Notes under the pieces: generated by a model | Databases searched by the model: none | The model's input: only the letters and a program-made list of their open reading frames with translations | Told to the model about the DNA's origin: nothing | NCBI GenBank assembly: GCA_008360975.2 | Contig: CM039184.1 | Span: forward strand, 34,769,797-34,833,796 | From: Lichenostomus cassidix | Lineage: Eukaryota > Chordata > Aves > Passeriformes > Meliphagidae | Length of the DNA stretch: 64,000 nucleotides | Direction of reading: 5' to 3' | Program-made: the position numbers and the translations under genes | Shown: piece by piece, positions 26,743 to 36,600 of the stretch | Numbering within the stretch: position 1 is the first letter of the stretch | How the letters are laid out: every line of letters starts with the position of its first letter

Positions 26743-29700
26743 CACAAGAGGGAGAGGAAATGATGCAGACCATCGCAGTGTTTGTCTGTGATGAGGTCTC
26801 TGTGAAAGCCACTAGACGGATTTTTTTCAGAACTCAGAGATGTGCAGTGCACCCTAGGGAATGGCAGGAATATGACAAGAGTTTGGGGTTATGTGAAGCT
26901 CAGCAGACTTGGAGTGCATGAGGACAAGAGGTATGAACAACCTAGTGCCATCTCACCCATTCATAATTTTATATTGTTAACTGAAATAAATGATTCCCAG
27001 TGCAGGACCCAGGCCTAGTCCAGTCCAGGATCAGCCCAAAACAAAACAGAAGGCAAATGAGCAACCAAGAAATGTGGCATTCCCTCTAGCCCATTCTGCT
27101 CTCCTATTTATCAGTGTAGATATCTCTGAAGTTTGTTGGCGATGCCTCTAGTGAAAAATCGGAAATGAAGGTGACATCTGCTTCCTTTTGATATATTCTG
27201 CACATTTTACAGGTGTGGGGAGATGAGACCTTCAATCTTGTTAAGGAAGCTTTGCAGAATGTACTATTTCCAGTAATATGATGTTATTTTAGATCCAACC
27301 TGGATCAGATTGTGTGATAAAAGTGTGAAGGCTCCGAGTGTTAACAGACAAAGGAGACTCTTGCATGTGAAAACAGAAATGTTGATGTGAGGCCTTACTA
27401 GATACTTAGAAAATATACAGCAAGATTTCTGAAATGGGACAGCAAAAAGACTGAAAAGGAGGGCTGATCTTCAGAAAAGCAAAACGCTTTTCCTAGCTAT
27501 CACAGAGCTGAGTTTTTTTCTGTTCTTGTCAAGCTAATGCTTCTGTTTGTTGAAAAAGATGATCTAAAAGAAGAGAACTTTTCCGTCCAAATTTTTGCAA
27601 ATGCCATGTTCCTCTACTAAATTTAGGTCCAAATTACTGTGGATTTTTGTGAAAGGAAGAATGAGCAACTATTTTTCCTGACATCAGTATTTTATGATTA
27701 CTGAGCTATTTAGAAATATTTGACATTGTAATGATTTTCTCTCTCAAAATAAACTTTTCTGATTACTCTTACATTTCAGTGATTTCTTTTGTGCAGTAGT
27801 GAATCTGCAGCTTGTGAGGTAACTGGCAAAAAGTCTGATCCATCAGCATTTTTGTTTGCTTTCTTGAGTATGTAGTGGCACAGCAACAATGAAGAAGCAA
27901 TCATCTATCATCCAGCTAGTCAAACAGAACAAAGTTCTGTAAGCGGAAATAATTCATGGTGTTATCATTACTCATTTAAGCCCTGTGTGACTTTTACTGG
28001 AGTTTTCTTCAGAATTTTAACCAGCCTTTATAATTCTGGGATAGGATTGATTCTATTTTCTAAATGCCACAGGTTTGGGGCTGGGATGTGGAATGGGACT
28101 CATAACTTTCCCAGTTATATTCTCATATAATTTAGGTAATTTTTTTTCTTAAACTTTTTAAGATGCAATGGATCTTTAAGAGTACTATGACTAGAAAATT
28201 TCCACTAGCTAAAAAGAAGAGTTCTTCAGATTTACAAATGCTTCAATTTAATAAATGTTTTTAGTACACTTCTCAAGTAAATTTTCTGGCTCTATGCAAT
28301 ATTGACAAACCTAGTAACTTGAAAAACACAAGCCAAAATCCAAAAATTTCGATAAAAGGAACTTCTCTTGAGTATGCTCTGGGAATTGAATTTCTTGATT
28401 TCCTATATGTGTAGGAGGGCTCCTAGCTTTCCTTTTCAGCTGAAGTTCTCAGTTAACTTTGAGAACAAGAGTTTGATTCCAAGAAAACCCCAACAAATGC
28501 AATTTAAAAAAACATATTCCCACAGTCAGCAGCAGTACAAATATGTGATGACGATTTTGAAACTTGATGACAAAACTGGAGACAGAGGAGGACCAAAGAA
28601 AAAGTCAATAAAAAGATGTTACATGTATTTTTATTTATAGCCAGAGTCTACATACAAAAAAGCATTTTATTTTTTGAGGTGAATATGTTGAAACTTCTCT
28701 CTGCAGAAGACATTGAAAATAAACGTTCTCTGTGGGAGTTTGGAGGACCTTGAATTTTGAACCTTTGTAAAAGAGTACTTTTGTTTCACATTGAATTTCC
28801 ATTTCTACTGTGCTACCAACACTATGCCTTTCTCTTGAGATTTAAGTGATCTTAAGACAAGTGACAGAGAGAGAGGATGTGAGGTGCTCTGAAAGACCCC
28901 TGGGTGTGTGAAGATGAAAACCAGGTGTGATAAAGCACGTTAGTCCCCTAAATACCAGAATCACCAACTGTTTGCAACTCTGTTTCAGATCAGGGTTGTA
29001 CTAGCAAAAGGACACATACCTTTGCCCTTCTTCCTGCCTTTGAGAATGCTCTGTGATGCTCTCTCCCACTAAGCAGACTGAAAAAATCATGGGAACTGAC
29101 CTGGTTTTTTACATCCTGAGTTACCCGTAGGTAAATACTATAATCAAAGCAAACTCCCATTCCATTACCTTTATTCACTCTTTTATATAGCAATATTACA
29201 GATGGTTAATCATCATTTTACTAGTTTCATCCTCTGCTTAGACCACATGAACCTCTGATGTTTGTAAGAGTGAATGCAAAGGTGGGTACTTTGTCTTTCA
29301 TTTGAGGGCAGTTTTGATTCCGCAATAAATGTACTGAATAGTGGATTTCCTGCATGAGGAGAATTGATTAGCCGTGAGCTGGAGTCCCTTTTGAGTAATT
29401 CTATACATAAAGCTGTATAGAAATTTTCCATCAGAAAATTTACCTTGGAAGACTTCAGCTTCTGGGTTGGAAATGCATGGCTGAACAGGTTTTCACAGTC
29501 ATCTTGCTTTGTAGTTCTTATCCCTGCTAGGGTTTTACACTCTTATTTTCTGTCCTAGGTCATATCAGAAATCTTAGCTGAAGTTTTGTCTTAGGAGAAC
29601 ATGGAAGAGTGGAAATGAAAATATGTCCACAATACACTGAATTGTGGTGGCAACATGTGCATGGTTTCAGGATGCCCTCTTTCATTATTTATCATTTATG

Positions 29701-29785
29701 GTTTGGGATTTCAAACATCAAATACTTGAAGGTTCAAACATAATCCCACTGAAGAAACTATACACTGCAGCTCCACTGCAAGTTC

Positions 29786-29817
29786 TTCTAGGGCATGCAT
29801 ATTCTAGGGCATGCATA
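29786..29817. repeat. Perfect 16 bp tandem duplication
   Basis: TTCTAGGGCATGCATA occurs twice head to tail. The unit contains the palindrome ATGCAT. No element was recognised around it. Confidence 0.85.
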
Positions 29818-31365
29818 ACTCATTGCCCCATGTCTTGTATATTTGCAGCTTTTAACTCACACAATAGTGATGTTTTCTTTTTCTTTCCTTCCTTTAAACT
29901 AGCTTAGTGCTTTAAAAAATCAGCACTGACTAATAGCTCTAGGTGGCTTAAGATTATGTGAAAAAAATATCTGCTGAAAAATATGTCTTTACTTCTTTAC
30001 AAAGCAGATCTGAATTTGCCCATAGTGGACTATGACCCTTACTACAAAATTGTTCTCAGGATTCAGGACATTAAATTGAATTTCATCTCTCAAAAGTCAA
30101 TGTCTGCATTCACTTCAACCTCCAGAGGCAGATATAACTGGCAAGCTGTGGAATTCCAGATGCAACGTCTCCTAAATCTTTCCTGCCAGTAGTCCTACTT
30201 TTTCTACACAATTATTATATGATCTCATAGCAATCATTTCTATACTTAGGATGGTTTTGGCTATTATGCTTTTTCACTGAGTGGAAGAACATCAGTGCTG
30301 AATGTCTTCAGACAAAAAGGCAGCTGAATTAAAATTTCCTATATGCTTGGTAAATTTCCTAACTCTGGATGATGAACTAAAGAAGTAAGTGGAATTTCTG
30401 ACAAGATCAGTGCCCTTTGGTTTTCTGAGTACTTTAATCTTTGGGTGGATTAATTTCTTGATTGATCTCAACATAACCCCAGATTTTTAAAATTCAGTTG
30501 AACTGAATAACTTCTTGGTTAGCTGCCACCATAAAAAAGTGTAAATGCTTGCGTAGTTTTTTTGGTGATCTTCTGTGACATCCTTATAGCCTAGCAGGGG
30601 TGAAAAGGAACCAATGAAGTACCAAGCACCAAGAAGCACCAAGACAATAGAACAATGCCTTGCATGTGACAATCTTCTAAGCAAAATTAATTCACTTAGA
30701 TATTTCAGATTGTCTGGAAACTATAGAGAGAGTAAAGTATCAAAGACATTCTCTTAAATGTAGGAACATACATTTTGCAGAGCTCTGTGAGGAACTAAAG
30801 TTCTCCCTAACAGTCTGGATCACAGAATTGAACAAATTTATTACATTTGTATATGACAGTGGAAGATAGGCTTAAATTCAAAGTGGTTTTGACAAACTGG
30901 ATAAATATTCTGGGGAAAAAAGTTGCATTCAACAGAGACAGGACAAAAGGGAGAAGTATTCAGCCATAGAAATATGAACAATGAATTAGGTGATCTTGAG
31001 GGAAACAAAATAAACCAGAGGTTAAATTTTATCACAAAGTGGTACTGCTGTTAAAACCAAAGCACAGAAGCATGGAAAAAGAGTACACACTGTGACATCT
31101 GCATGATCATCCTTCTTATAAACAATTACATGATCTGAAGTAGCTTATCAGCTCCAAATTTGGACTTTAAATGAGATACAAATCAGTTGAAGACAGTCCT
31201 GGTGAAAGCAGGAGGATATATCAGCTCTTGAGATGTCCTGAAGTGCCTACAGAACAGTTTCTGGATGTGGGCTTTACCTATGTAAAGACAGAGGGGAATA
31301 CTCTGCTTGCTGTCCCTTTGGTGGTTAAAGTAATACTCAGAAATCACAACAAGGAAGGTTCAGGT

Positions 31366-31558
31366 TATGCATTAAGGAACAGTTTGCAACGGCAAGTCAA
31401 AACAGATTGCCTGAGGAGGCTGGAGCAGTGCTATCGGTGGAGGACTTCGGAATGGGTTAGACAAACACTTGTCAAGAATGACACAGCTGATCGTGCCTTG
31501 GGGCAGAGCCACGGAGGAGCTGACCTCGCAAGGTCCCTTCCAGTCCTACTTTTATGTA
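31366..31558 (+). mobile_element. CR1-type LINE 3'UTR fragment
   Basis: The order is AACAGATTGCCTGAGGAGGC, then GGGTTAGACAAACACTTGTC, then GAGCTGACCTCGCAAGGTCC, then CTTCCAGTCCTAC. This follows the 3'UTR of older CR1 families, whose copies end in a ...GAGGTCCCTTCCAGTCCTAC-type tail. It lies about 0.6 kb upstream of the CpG island. A 180-codon open frame that overlaps it is fortuitous. Confidence 0.7.
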
Positions 31559-32139
31559 AAGTGCATTGTGCTATTTCCTCCCATCCCACCTTCATCGTTC
31601 AGAGTTATCCTGTTCCTCCTTCAAGCTTTCCCTTATCTCCAACTACTCTCCTAAAAATAACCTTTCTACTGCCTCTTTTACTATTTTATGCATATGTAGG
31701 AAATGCTTTCTGAACAAGACAGTTTTGTGGATGGACCAGACTGAGCTCATCCGTGGAAAGGGACAGGACTATTTCTTACCGTTTGTGTGGTTATGGAAAG
31801 AAAATTCTTACTGCAGGATTAAGACCTAGACATTCAGAAATATTTTAGCCACCAATAGGAACAGGGACTGTTGCTGAAGTGACAGGTTGCTATATGCAGG
31901 GCAGAAAAGGAAATTAGAGGTAGCTTTATTTTTCAATATTCATTCTGGACACGTTAATATTAAGAGTCTGGTACACATTTTCCGACTGTTTGATGTGACA
32001 AAGCTGAAAGGGCACTAGGTCGGAGTAAGCTTAACCTGAGCGTCCTCCTGTTTTGCTGAGAGGAGTTAGTTTGAGAAGACAAGGTAATTGCACTGCATAG
32101 TCAGAACGAGCAGCTGAACTCAGACCAGAAGCCCACACA
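31559..32139. other. Sequence between the CR1 fragment and CpG island
   Basis: Moderate-GC transition sequence that may hold distal promoter elements (for example a CCAAT core inside CCACCAATAGGA near 31849). No exon could be supported. Confidence 0.4.
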
Positions 32140-32836
32140 GGTCCGACCGCAACATGCTGGGTACAAATCGACATCGCTTTGAACATCTCCTTCCCTCGGT
32201 GCTGCTGCCCAAGCGGGGGGTGCCCTCAGCCCCCGCGGCTCGGGGAAGGCTGGAGCTGCCCAGGTAGCGGCCGGGCGGGCTCGGCAAAGGCGGCGCTGCG
32301 GGGCAGTCCGGGGACAGCCGGCAGGTGAGCGCCCCAGCACCGCCCGGCGCGGCGGGCCGGACCCCGGGGCAGAGAGCCGCCCGCGGGCTCACCGCGCGGT
32401 TCCCCCCGCATTTCACGTAGCGCCGAGGAGGACGGACCGGAACGGGAATTGCGAGCCCCGTCCCCGATGCGCGGCGGCGGCAGCAGAACCGCAGCAGCAG
32501 CAGCACCGCCCGGCTCCGGCCCGCGGGCCCCGCACCGGGCTGCCGCTCTCCGCCTCGCCCGCCGCGGGGAACGCGGGGCGGCCGGGATGAGGGGCGCGGT
32601 GGGGCGGGCTCGGCACCGCCCGCCCCCGGCCCGGCAGCCGCACGTGGTGGCGGGGGGCGCGGGCCGCCCCTCCCTGTCCGCCTCCCCGGCGCGGACGGGC
32701 GCGCTGTGTCGCGGCGCCGGCAGCAGCCCTCTTCTCCTGTTTTTTGGTGGTGTTTTTTTTGTTTTTCTTTTTTTTTTTGGAACTCTTGCTTAGCAAATTG
32801 CGCGTGATGAGCTCATGATGCCGCGCCCCCCCGCCC

Positions 32837-32872
32837 GGGCCGGGGCAGGCAGGGGGACGTGAGGCGGGCGGG
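32837..32872 (+). promoter_or_regulatory. G-quadruplex-capable G tract in the promoter
   Basis: Five runs of three or more G occur on the + strand (32837-39, 32842-45, 32852-56, 32866-68, 32870-72) with short loops, about 440 bases upstream of the start codon. This satisfies the common G4 motif, allowing one loop of nine bases. Such tracts are frequent in CpG-island promoters, so the function is inferred. Confidence 0.45.
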
Positions 32873-32982
32873 CGCGGCCAGCGGCGGGGGCTCCGCGCGG
32901 CCGGGAGAACAGGGAGCTCTCGGTCCCACGCTCTTTACAGAACTCGGGTTCTGAGGCTTTACCTTTTTTTTTTTTTTTTACA

Positions 32983-32990
32983 TATATATA
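32983..32990 (+). promoter_or_regulatory. GALNTL6: Candidate TATA element after a T16 tract
   Basis: TATATATA directly follows a run of 16 T and lies about 320 bases upstream of the start codon. If it works as a TATA box, transcription would begin near 33015-33020 and the 5'UTR would be about 300 bases, GC-rich and unspliced. The alternative is a simple T-rich/TA repeat with no promoter role, or part of the branch/pyrimidine region of a 5'UTR intron ending at 33053. Confidence 0.3.
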
Positions 32991-33312
32991 CACATTTGTT
33001 TCCTTTTTGCCCCTCTCCCGCTGAGTGGCGGGTTGTTTGCCGCTCTGTTCGCAGGTGGATCCATGAGCTCCCCCAAGAGCGACACCGCGCAGCGCCGCGC
33101 CGGGGCGGGGGGAGCGGCCGCCAGCCTCGGCCCCGCCGCCGCTGCGGGGGGCGGCCCCGCCCGGGCTCGGGGTGGGCACGCGTGAGGCGGGCGAAGTTTA
33201 TCCGCGGCGCCTGGCCCCGCTGAGGGACGGCGGGCAGGGAAGAGCCCGGCCCCGCCGTGCTGACACGGGGAGCTGACACCGCCGCCGCCAGCAGAGCAGC
33301 CCGGCTTTGGCC

Positions 33313-33450
33313 ATGAAGAGGAAACAGAAGCGGTTTCTGCAAATGACGCTGCTCTTCACCGCGGCTCTGATTTTCCTGCCCGACATCGGCCTCTGGTCTC
33401 TGTACAAGGAGAAGCACCTGGTGAAGCCGCCCGAAGGCGCCGAGCCGCAG
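33313..33450 (+). CDS. GALNTL6: GALNTL6 first coding exon (polypeptide GalNAc-transferase-like 6), partial gene
   Basis: This exon encodes the N-terminal 46 residues of a Golgi type II membrane protein of the GalNAc-transferase (GALNT) family, which starts mucin-type O-glycosylation by adding GalNAc to Ser/Thr. The catalytic activity of GALNTL6 itself is less clear than that of other members. The product begins [10 protein letters not shown], a basic cytosolic tail (K2-R7). It continues with a hydrophobic signal-anchor at about residues 8-22, then the LPDIGLW segment and the stem start YKEKHLVK. From memory this matches GALNTL6 very closely and its relative GALNT10 less well. I chose the ATG at 33313 because it has G at -3 and A at +4; the in-frame TTG six bases upstream is not a credible start. 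The exon is exactly 46 codons and ends CAG|GTAGGT, a strong phase-0 donor. The glycosyltransferase and ricin-type lectin domains must lie in exons beyond the window. The gene call is confident; choosing GALNTL6 over GALNT10 rests on remembered protein sequence. Confidence 0.9.
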
Positions 33451-33456
33451 GTAGGT
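33451..33456 (+). other. GALNTL6: Splice donor of GALNTL6 first coding exon
   Basis: The sequence is CAG|GTAGGT, a near-consensus 5' splice site. It falls exactly where similarity to the GALNT N-terminus stops. Downstream the frame stays open for about 78 codons only because the CpG island is GC-rich, and that stretch is low-complexity Gly/Ala/Arg/Pro/Ser unlike any GALNT stem. Confidence 0.85.
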
Positions 33457-33690
33457 GCGAAGGCGCCGGGAGCACAGCCCCGCGCCGGGCGGAGGGCTCA
33501 GCCCCTCGGGCACGGCCCCGGCTCTGGCTCTGGCTCTGTCCCTGCGGGGCTGCGGAGCCCGGCGCCAGCCGAGGCGCGGAGCGGCAGCACGTGTGCTTGT
33601 CCTAGCGCCGCGCCCGAGAGACAAAGTTGTGAGAGGGCAGCTGAGCCCGCCGGGCTGGGCTTCCCCGGGAAGGGCAAAGGGTGAGCAGGC

Positions 33691-36600
33691 ACGCTGGCTG
33701 CCTGTGAAATTAGGAGGCTGTGGGATTTTGTGTGCTTCGGTGGTGAGCTGCGGGTGATGCTGGGCTCCAGTTTTCATTGCAAGAAGTGGAGGTTTTACCG
33801 CAACTTTTGTTTGGTTTGCCTGTCTTCAATACTTCTCGAACTGGTGTGTGGCTGCAGGTCCGCTGGAATTGCTTGTTATCCATATAGATATCTTACCACA
33901 GAGATTTTTTGTTTCCTCTTCTGTTGTGAGTTCGACAGAAGTGACTGGCAGTGTTTTTCTCTTCTGAACATTACTATTTTGACCTGATGCGGTGACGCTG
34001 TGTGTAACTGCTTGTCAGACTGATGTCACAACGAACTTTCAAATATTTTCAGTTTACGGTTTTCTCCATCACTGTTATTAATATGAGCAGTTGGCATAAG
34101 CTGTTTTTTGCTTGAGTTACTCTTCAGCTTGCTAGGTTTATGTATGGCTCATAAATCACAGTATGACCTGCATTAAGTGAAGTTTAGCTTTAGGGAGTTG
34201 TTGTAATGCACTTCTTTATAACCCTGCCTGTAATTTACCAAAGCTTATGCTTATTCTGTTCAACAGTGCAATGCTTCTATACTGTAATTGTCAGTGTAAT
34301 TTCAATATAACATGAATGTTTCATAGATGATTGCTAAGAAATTATGGGATTGTATGATCTTTTAGCTTGTTTACCACTTACATACACCTTCGCGTTAAGG
34401 TGTATTAGATGGCATCATTTATCATTTTATTGTATTAGAAGCCTTCATTTCAAGGGTCATCACCCATGTATGTAATGCAGCTTCCACATACTAAATGTGT
34501 TTAAGTCAATGGCTTCCACTGAGCAATAACATATTTGATTCTTTGTTAATAAGGGTATCCATTACAGAAGTCAGTCCTCCAAAGTATCATAACTTTGGTT
34601 AATGAAATATGCTGAATATTAGTAGAGGGGGAAGTTAAGGATAGCTTCTTACTTTGAAGCTTACTTTGTGTTTCCATGGGTTTTAAAATGCAGTAGGTGT
34701 CAGGTGCTAAAATTTAGTTGGAAGTAATTTCTTCTGAAAGAAAATTATACATGATCATAAGTATCTGTCATTAGTTTACAAGGTGCACATGGCAGTCTTT
34801 GCAATTTCTAATTTACTTTGTGACTTATGAAAGCTAAGGTGCAAATGCAAATAATGATTTCCATGTGTGTTGCAGGGGGTCTTTAAAACCCACATGCCTT
34901 GACATGAGATAAAATTTCTATGTTCAAGAGTGCACTCTAAGTAAAGCATGATTTGATAGCACTGAATGGGTGATTTTTTATTTTTTATTTTTTAAAAGGA
35001 TTCTGGATAAGGTGGTGTAAAAAATAGGCAGCTAAGCATATATGAAGGACTAGCTAGGCTTGCTAATGAGACCTCAGAAAACTTGAAATCCTAAGTCATC
35101 TAAAAAAGGTCTTTTTACTAGCTTCGTTTTTTTTCTCCACTTTTTTCCCCCCCTTCCCTTTTCTCCCAATCTGAATACTAATTGAGCAGTAATGGGACTG
35201 TTTAATGGAAAAACAATAAAAATGAGCAGTGAAACTTTGAACCTTACAGCTGACTCTAATGTAATTCCGTTATCATGGTAAGTATTGAAATCATGTTGGC
35301 AATGTCATTACCCAGTGAGGATGGAAGGTTGAAGTGGAGATGAGTAATGCAATTAGCTAACTTAAGTCTTTTGATGTGCACATTATAACTCAAAATACTT
35401 ACAAGGAACAGGGATTGAAATACAAGTTGGAGTTCAACTCCCTGAAATATAAAGAAAATTGTAAGGCTTCTTTGCAACTACTCTAGAAATGAGGTCATAC
35501 TAGAAAAGACTGCATTAGAAATAGTGTCATAGTAGAAGTGTAACTTCTTTTTTCCCCATTAAGTTAGTAGCAGATGCAAGAATTTAAGCACTCAGCACAG
35601 TTATTCTTTGCCCTTGAGGTGTTCAAATACTTGATACTTAGTGTGACTTAGCACAAGTTTAGAGGTCAGTCCTACTGAAACTGCAGCAGACTTTTCTTAC
35701 ATATTCTAAGATCGTGTTAGGTTACATAGTTATGTGTGTAGAGTCAGCACATCTTGCTAGTGATGTATAGTTGGACTGCTGTGGTGTGTCCTGACCATGG
35801 GAGAGGGGCAGACCTGTCTGTGACTTAAATAATTTAGTTACAGGCTGAACTGATTTTGCTCTCATGGGTAAAATGAGTGTCTAGTTGGTATTCTGATATT
35901 GACAGTAATGTTTATGAATGTTTATAAAACCATCTTGTTTTAAGAACAATTAAATTAATCTTATGCTTCATCAGGTGGTTTTGAGGAGATGACATGCTAA
36001 AATGATGTTTTGACTACTTATAAATTAAGGTTTCTCTTTCCTTTCTGAAACAAACATCCCCAAACTTCCTTGAAAATGAGGGCTCTGTCAGCCTCTCCCA
36101 CCATCTCAGCTGCTTGCCACAGCACCAGAGTGAAGGAGGGATGGCAGTCTGATGGAGGAGGTATTGATATCCTGACAGCAGTCAGCAGAGGAGCTGTTCA
36201 AAAGCAGTCCACAGTGCAAAAATAGTCTGTTTCTATCAATGGTAGAACAGTGTCCCCTGGGGACTGTGTCATTCCCAGTGCCTAGAAGAGGTGCTTGTGT
36301 TCTTTATTGCTATCTAGAAATTCTAATATGACAAACTAAGTTGACTTTTTTCATGAAAATAATGCTGCAATAAGTTACATAAGAATATCTTTTCTTGTTG
36401 AGCAAATTGTCTTCTTTAGGAAAAATTAAAAAATTAGAAAATTATACTGACAACTATGATTTGAAACAACATTAATGATTTTGATTGCTTTACATTAATT
36501 CTATAAACATTATTAATCTCTATGAACCTTCATTTAATATAATTTTTTAAGCTGTTGTGTTTTCTCTTGAGAACGTGATAGGCTTGATTTTTGTATTTTG

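Larger units (their letters stand above)
10742..31365. other. Long AT-rich intergenic stretch, no gene seen
   Basis: About 20 kb upstream of the CpG island without a supportable exon, RNA gene or clear transposon. Open frames are scattered, at most about 107 codons (12484-12807, +) and lacking known domains. Simple features inside include an A21 run (25508-25528), an AAAC patch (about 22421-22440) and three small tandem duplications near 23.9, 26.7 and 29.8 kb. A homeobox-motif-rich segment at about 13345-13515 could be a conserved regulatory element. A gene-poor region upstream of GALNTL6 is expected from the vertebrate gene order I know. Confidence 0.5.
32324..33053 (+). other. GALNTL6: Possible 5'UTR intron upstream of GALNTL6 coding exon
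   Basis: A strong donor (GGCAG|GTGAGC, intron starting at 32324) is paired with a credible acceptor (pyrimidine-rich, ending TTCGCAG at 33053). Splicing would remove about 730 bases and join a non-coding exon to the exon that holds the ATG at 33313. This is inferred from splice-site consensus alone. It competes with the model in which transcription starts near 33015. Confidence 0.3.
32140..33690 (+). promoter_or_regulatory. GALNTL6: CpG island promoter of GALNTL6
   Basis: This stretch of about 1.5 kb is dense in CpG and strongly GC-rich against an otherwise AT-rich, CpG-poor window. It spans the first coding exon and about 1.2 kb upstream, as expected for a developmentally or neurally expressed vertebrate gene. 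GC boxes (GGGGCGGG) occur near 32601 and 33102. E-box cores (CACGTG) occur at 32641 and 33588. Two T-rich interruptions (about 32739-32779 and 32964-32979) split the island. The edges are estimated by eye and the transcription start is not determined. Confidence 0.85.

Noticed and set aside
31171..31713. A 180-codon open frame, the longest outside the CpG island
   Set aside because: Its middle part is the 3'UTR of a CR1 element, which is non-coding, and the rest has no recognisable protein or splice structure.
32413..32796. Overlapping open frames on both strands at 32.1-32.8 kb
   Set aside because: GC-driven open frames of low complexity in the promoter region, with no family resemblance.
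33307..33684. Extending the GALNTL6 frame from a TTG at 33307 through to 33684 as a 125-residue protein
   Set aside because: The ATG at 33313 has good context and matches the family N-terminus. Beyond 33450 the frame crosses a strong donor and becomes low-complexity, unlike a GALNT stem.
32959..33777. A 272-codon minus-strand open frame through the CpG island and GALNTL6 exon
   Set aside because: It is an antisense shadow in GC-rich DNA where stop codons are rare. The composition is Pro/Arg/Ala-rich, no domain is recognisable, and it overlaps a well-supported exon on the + strand.
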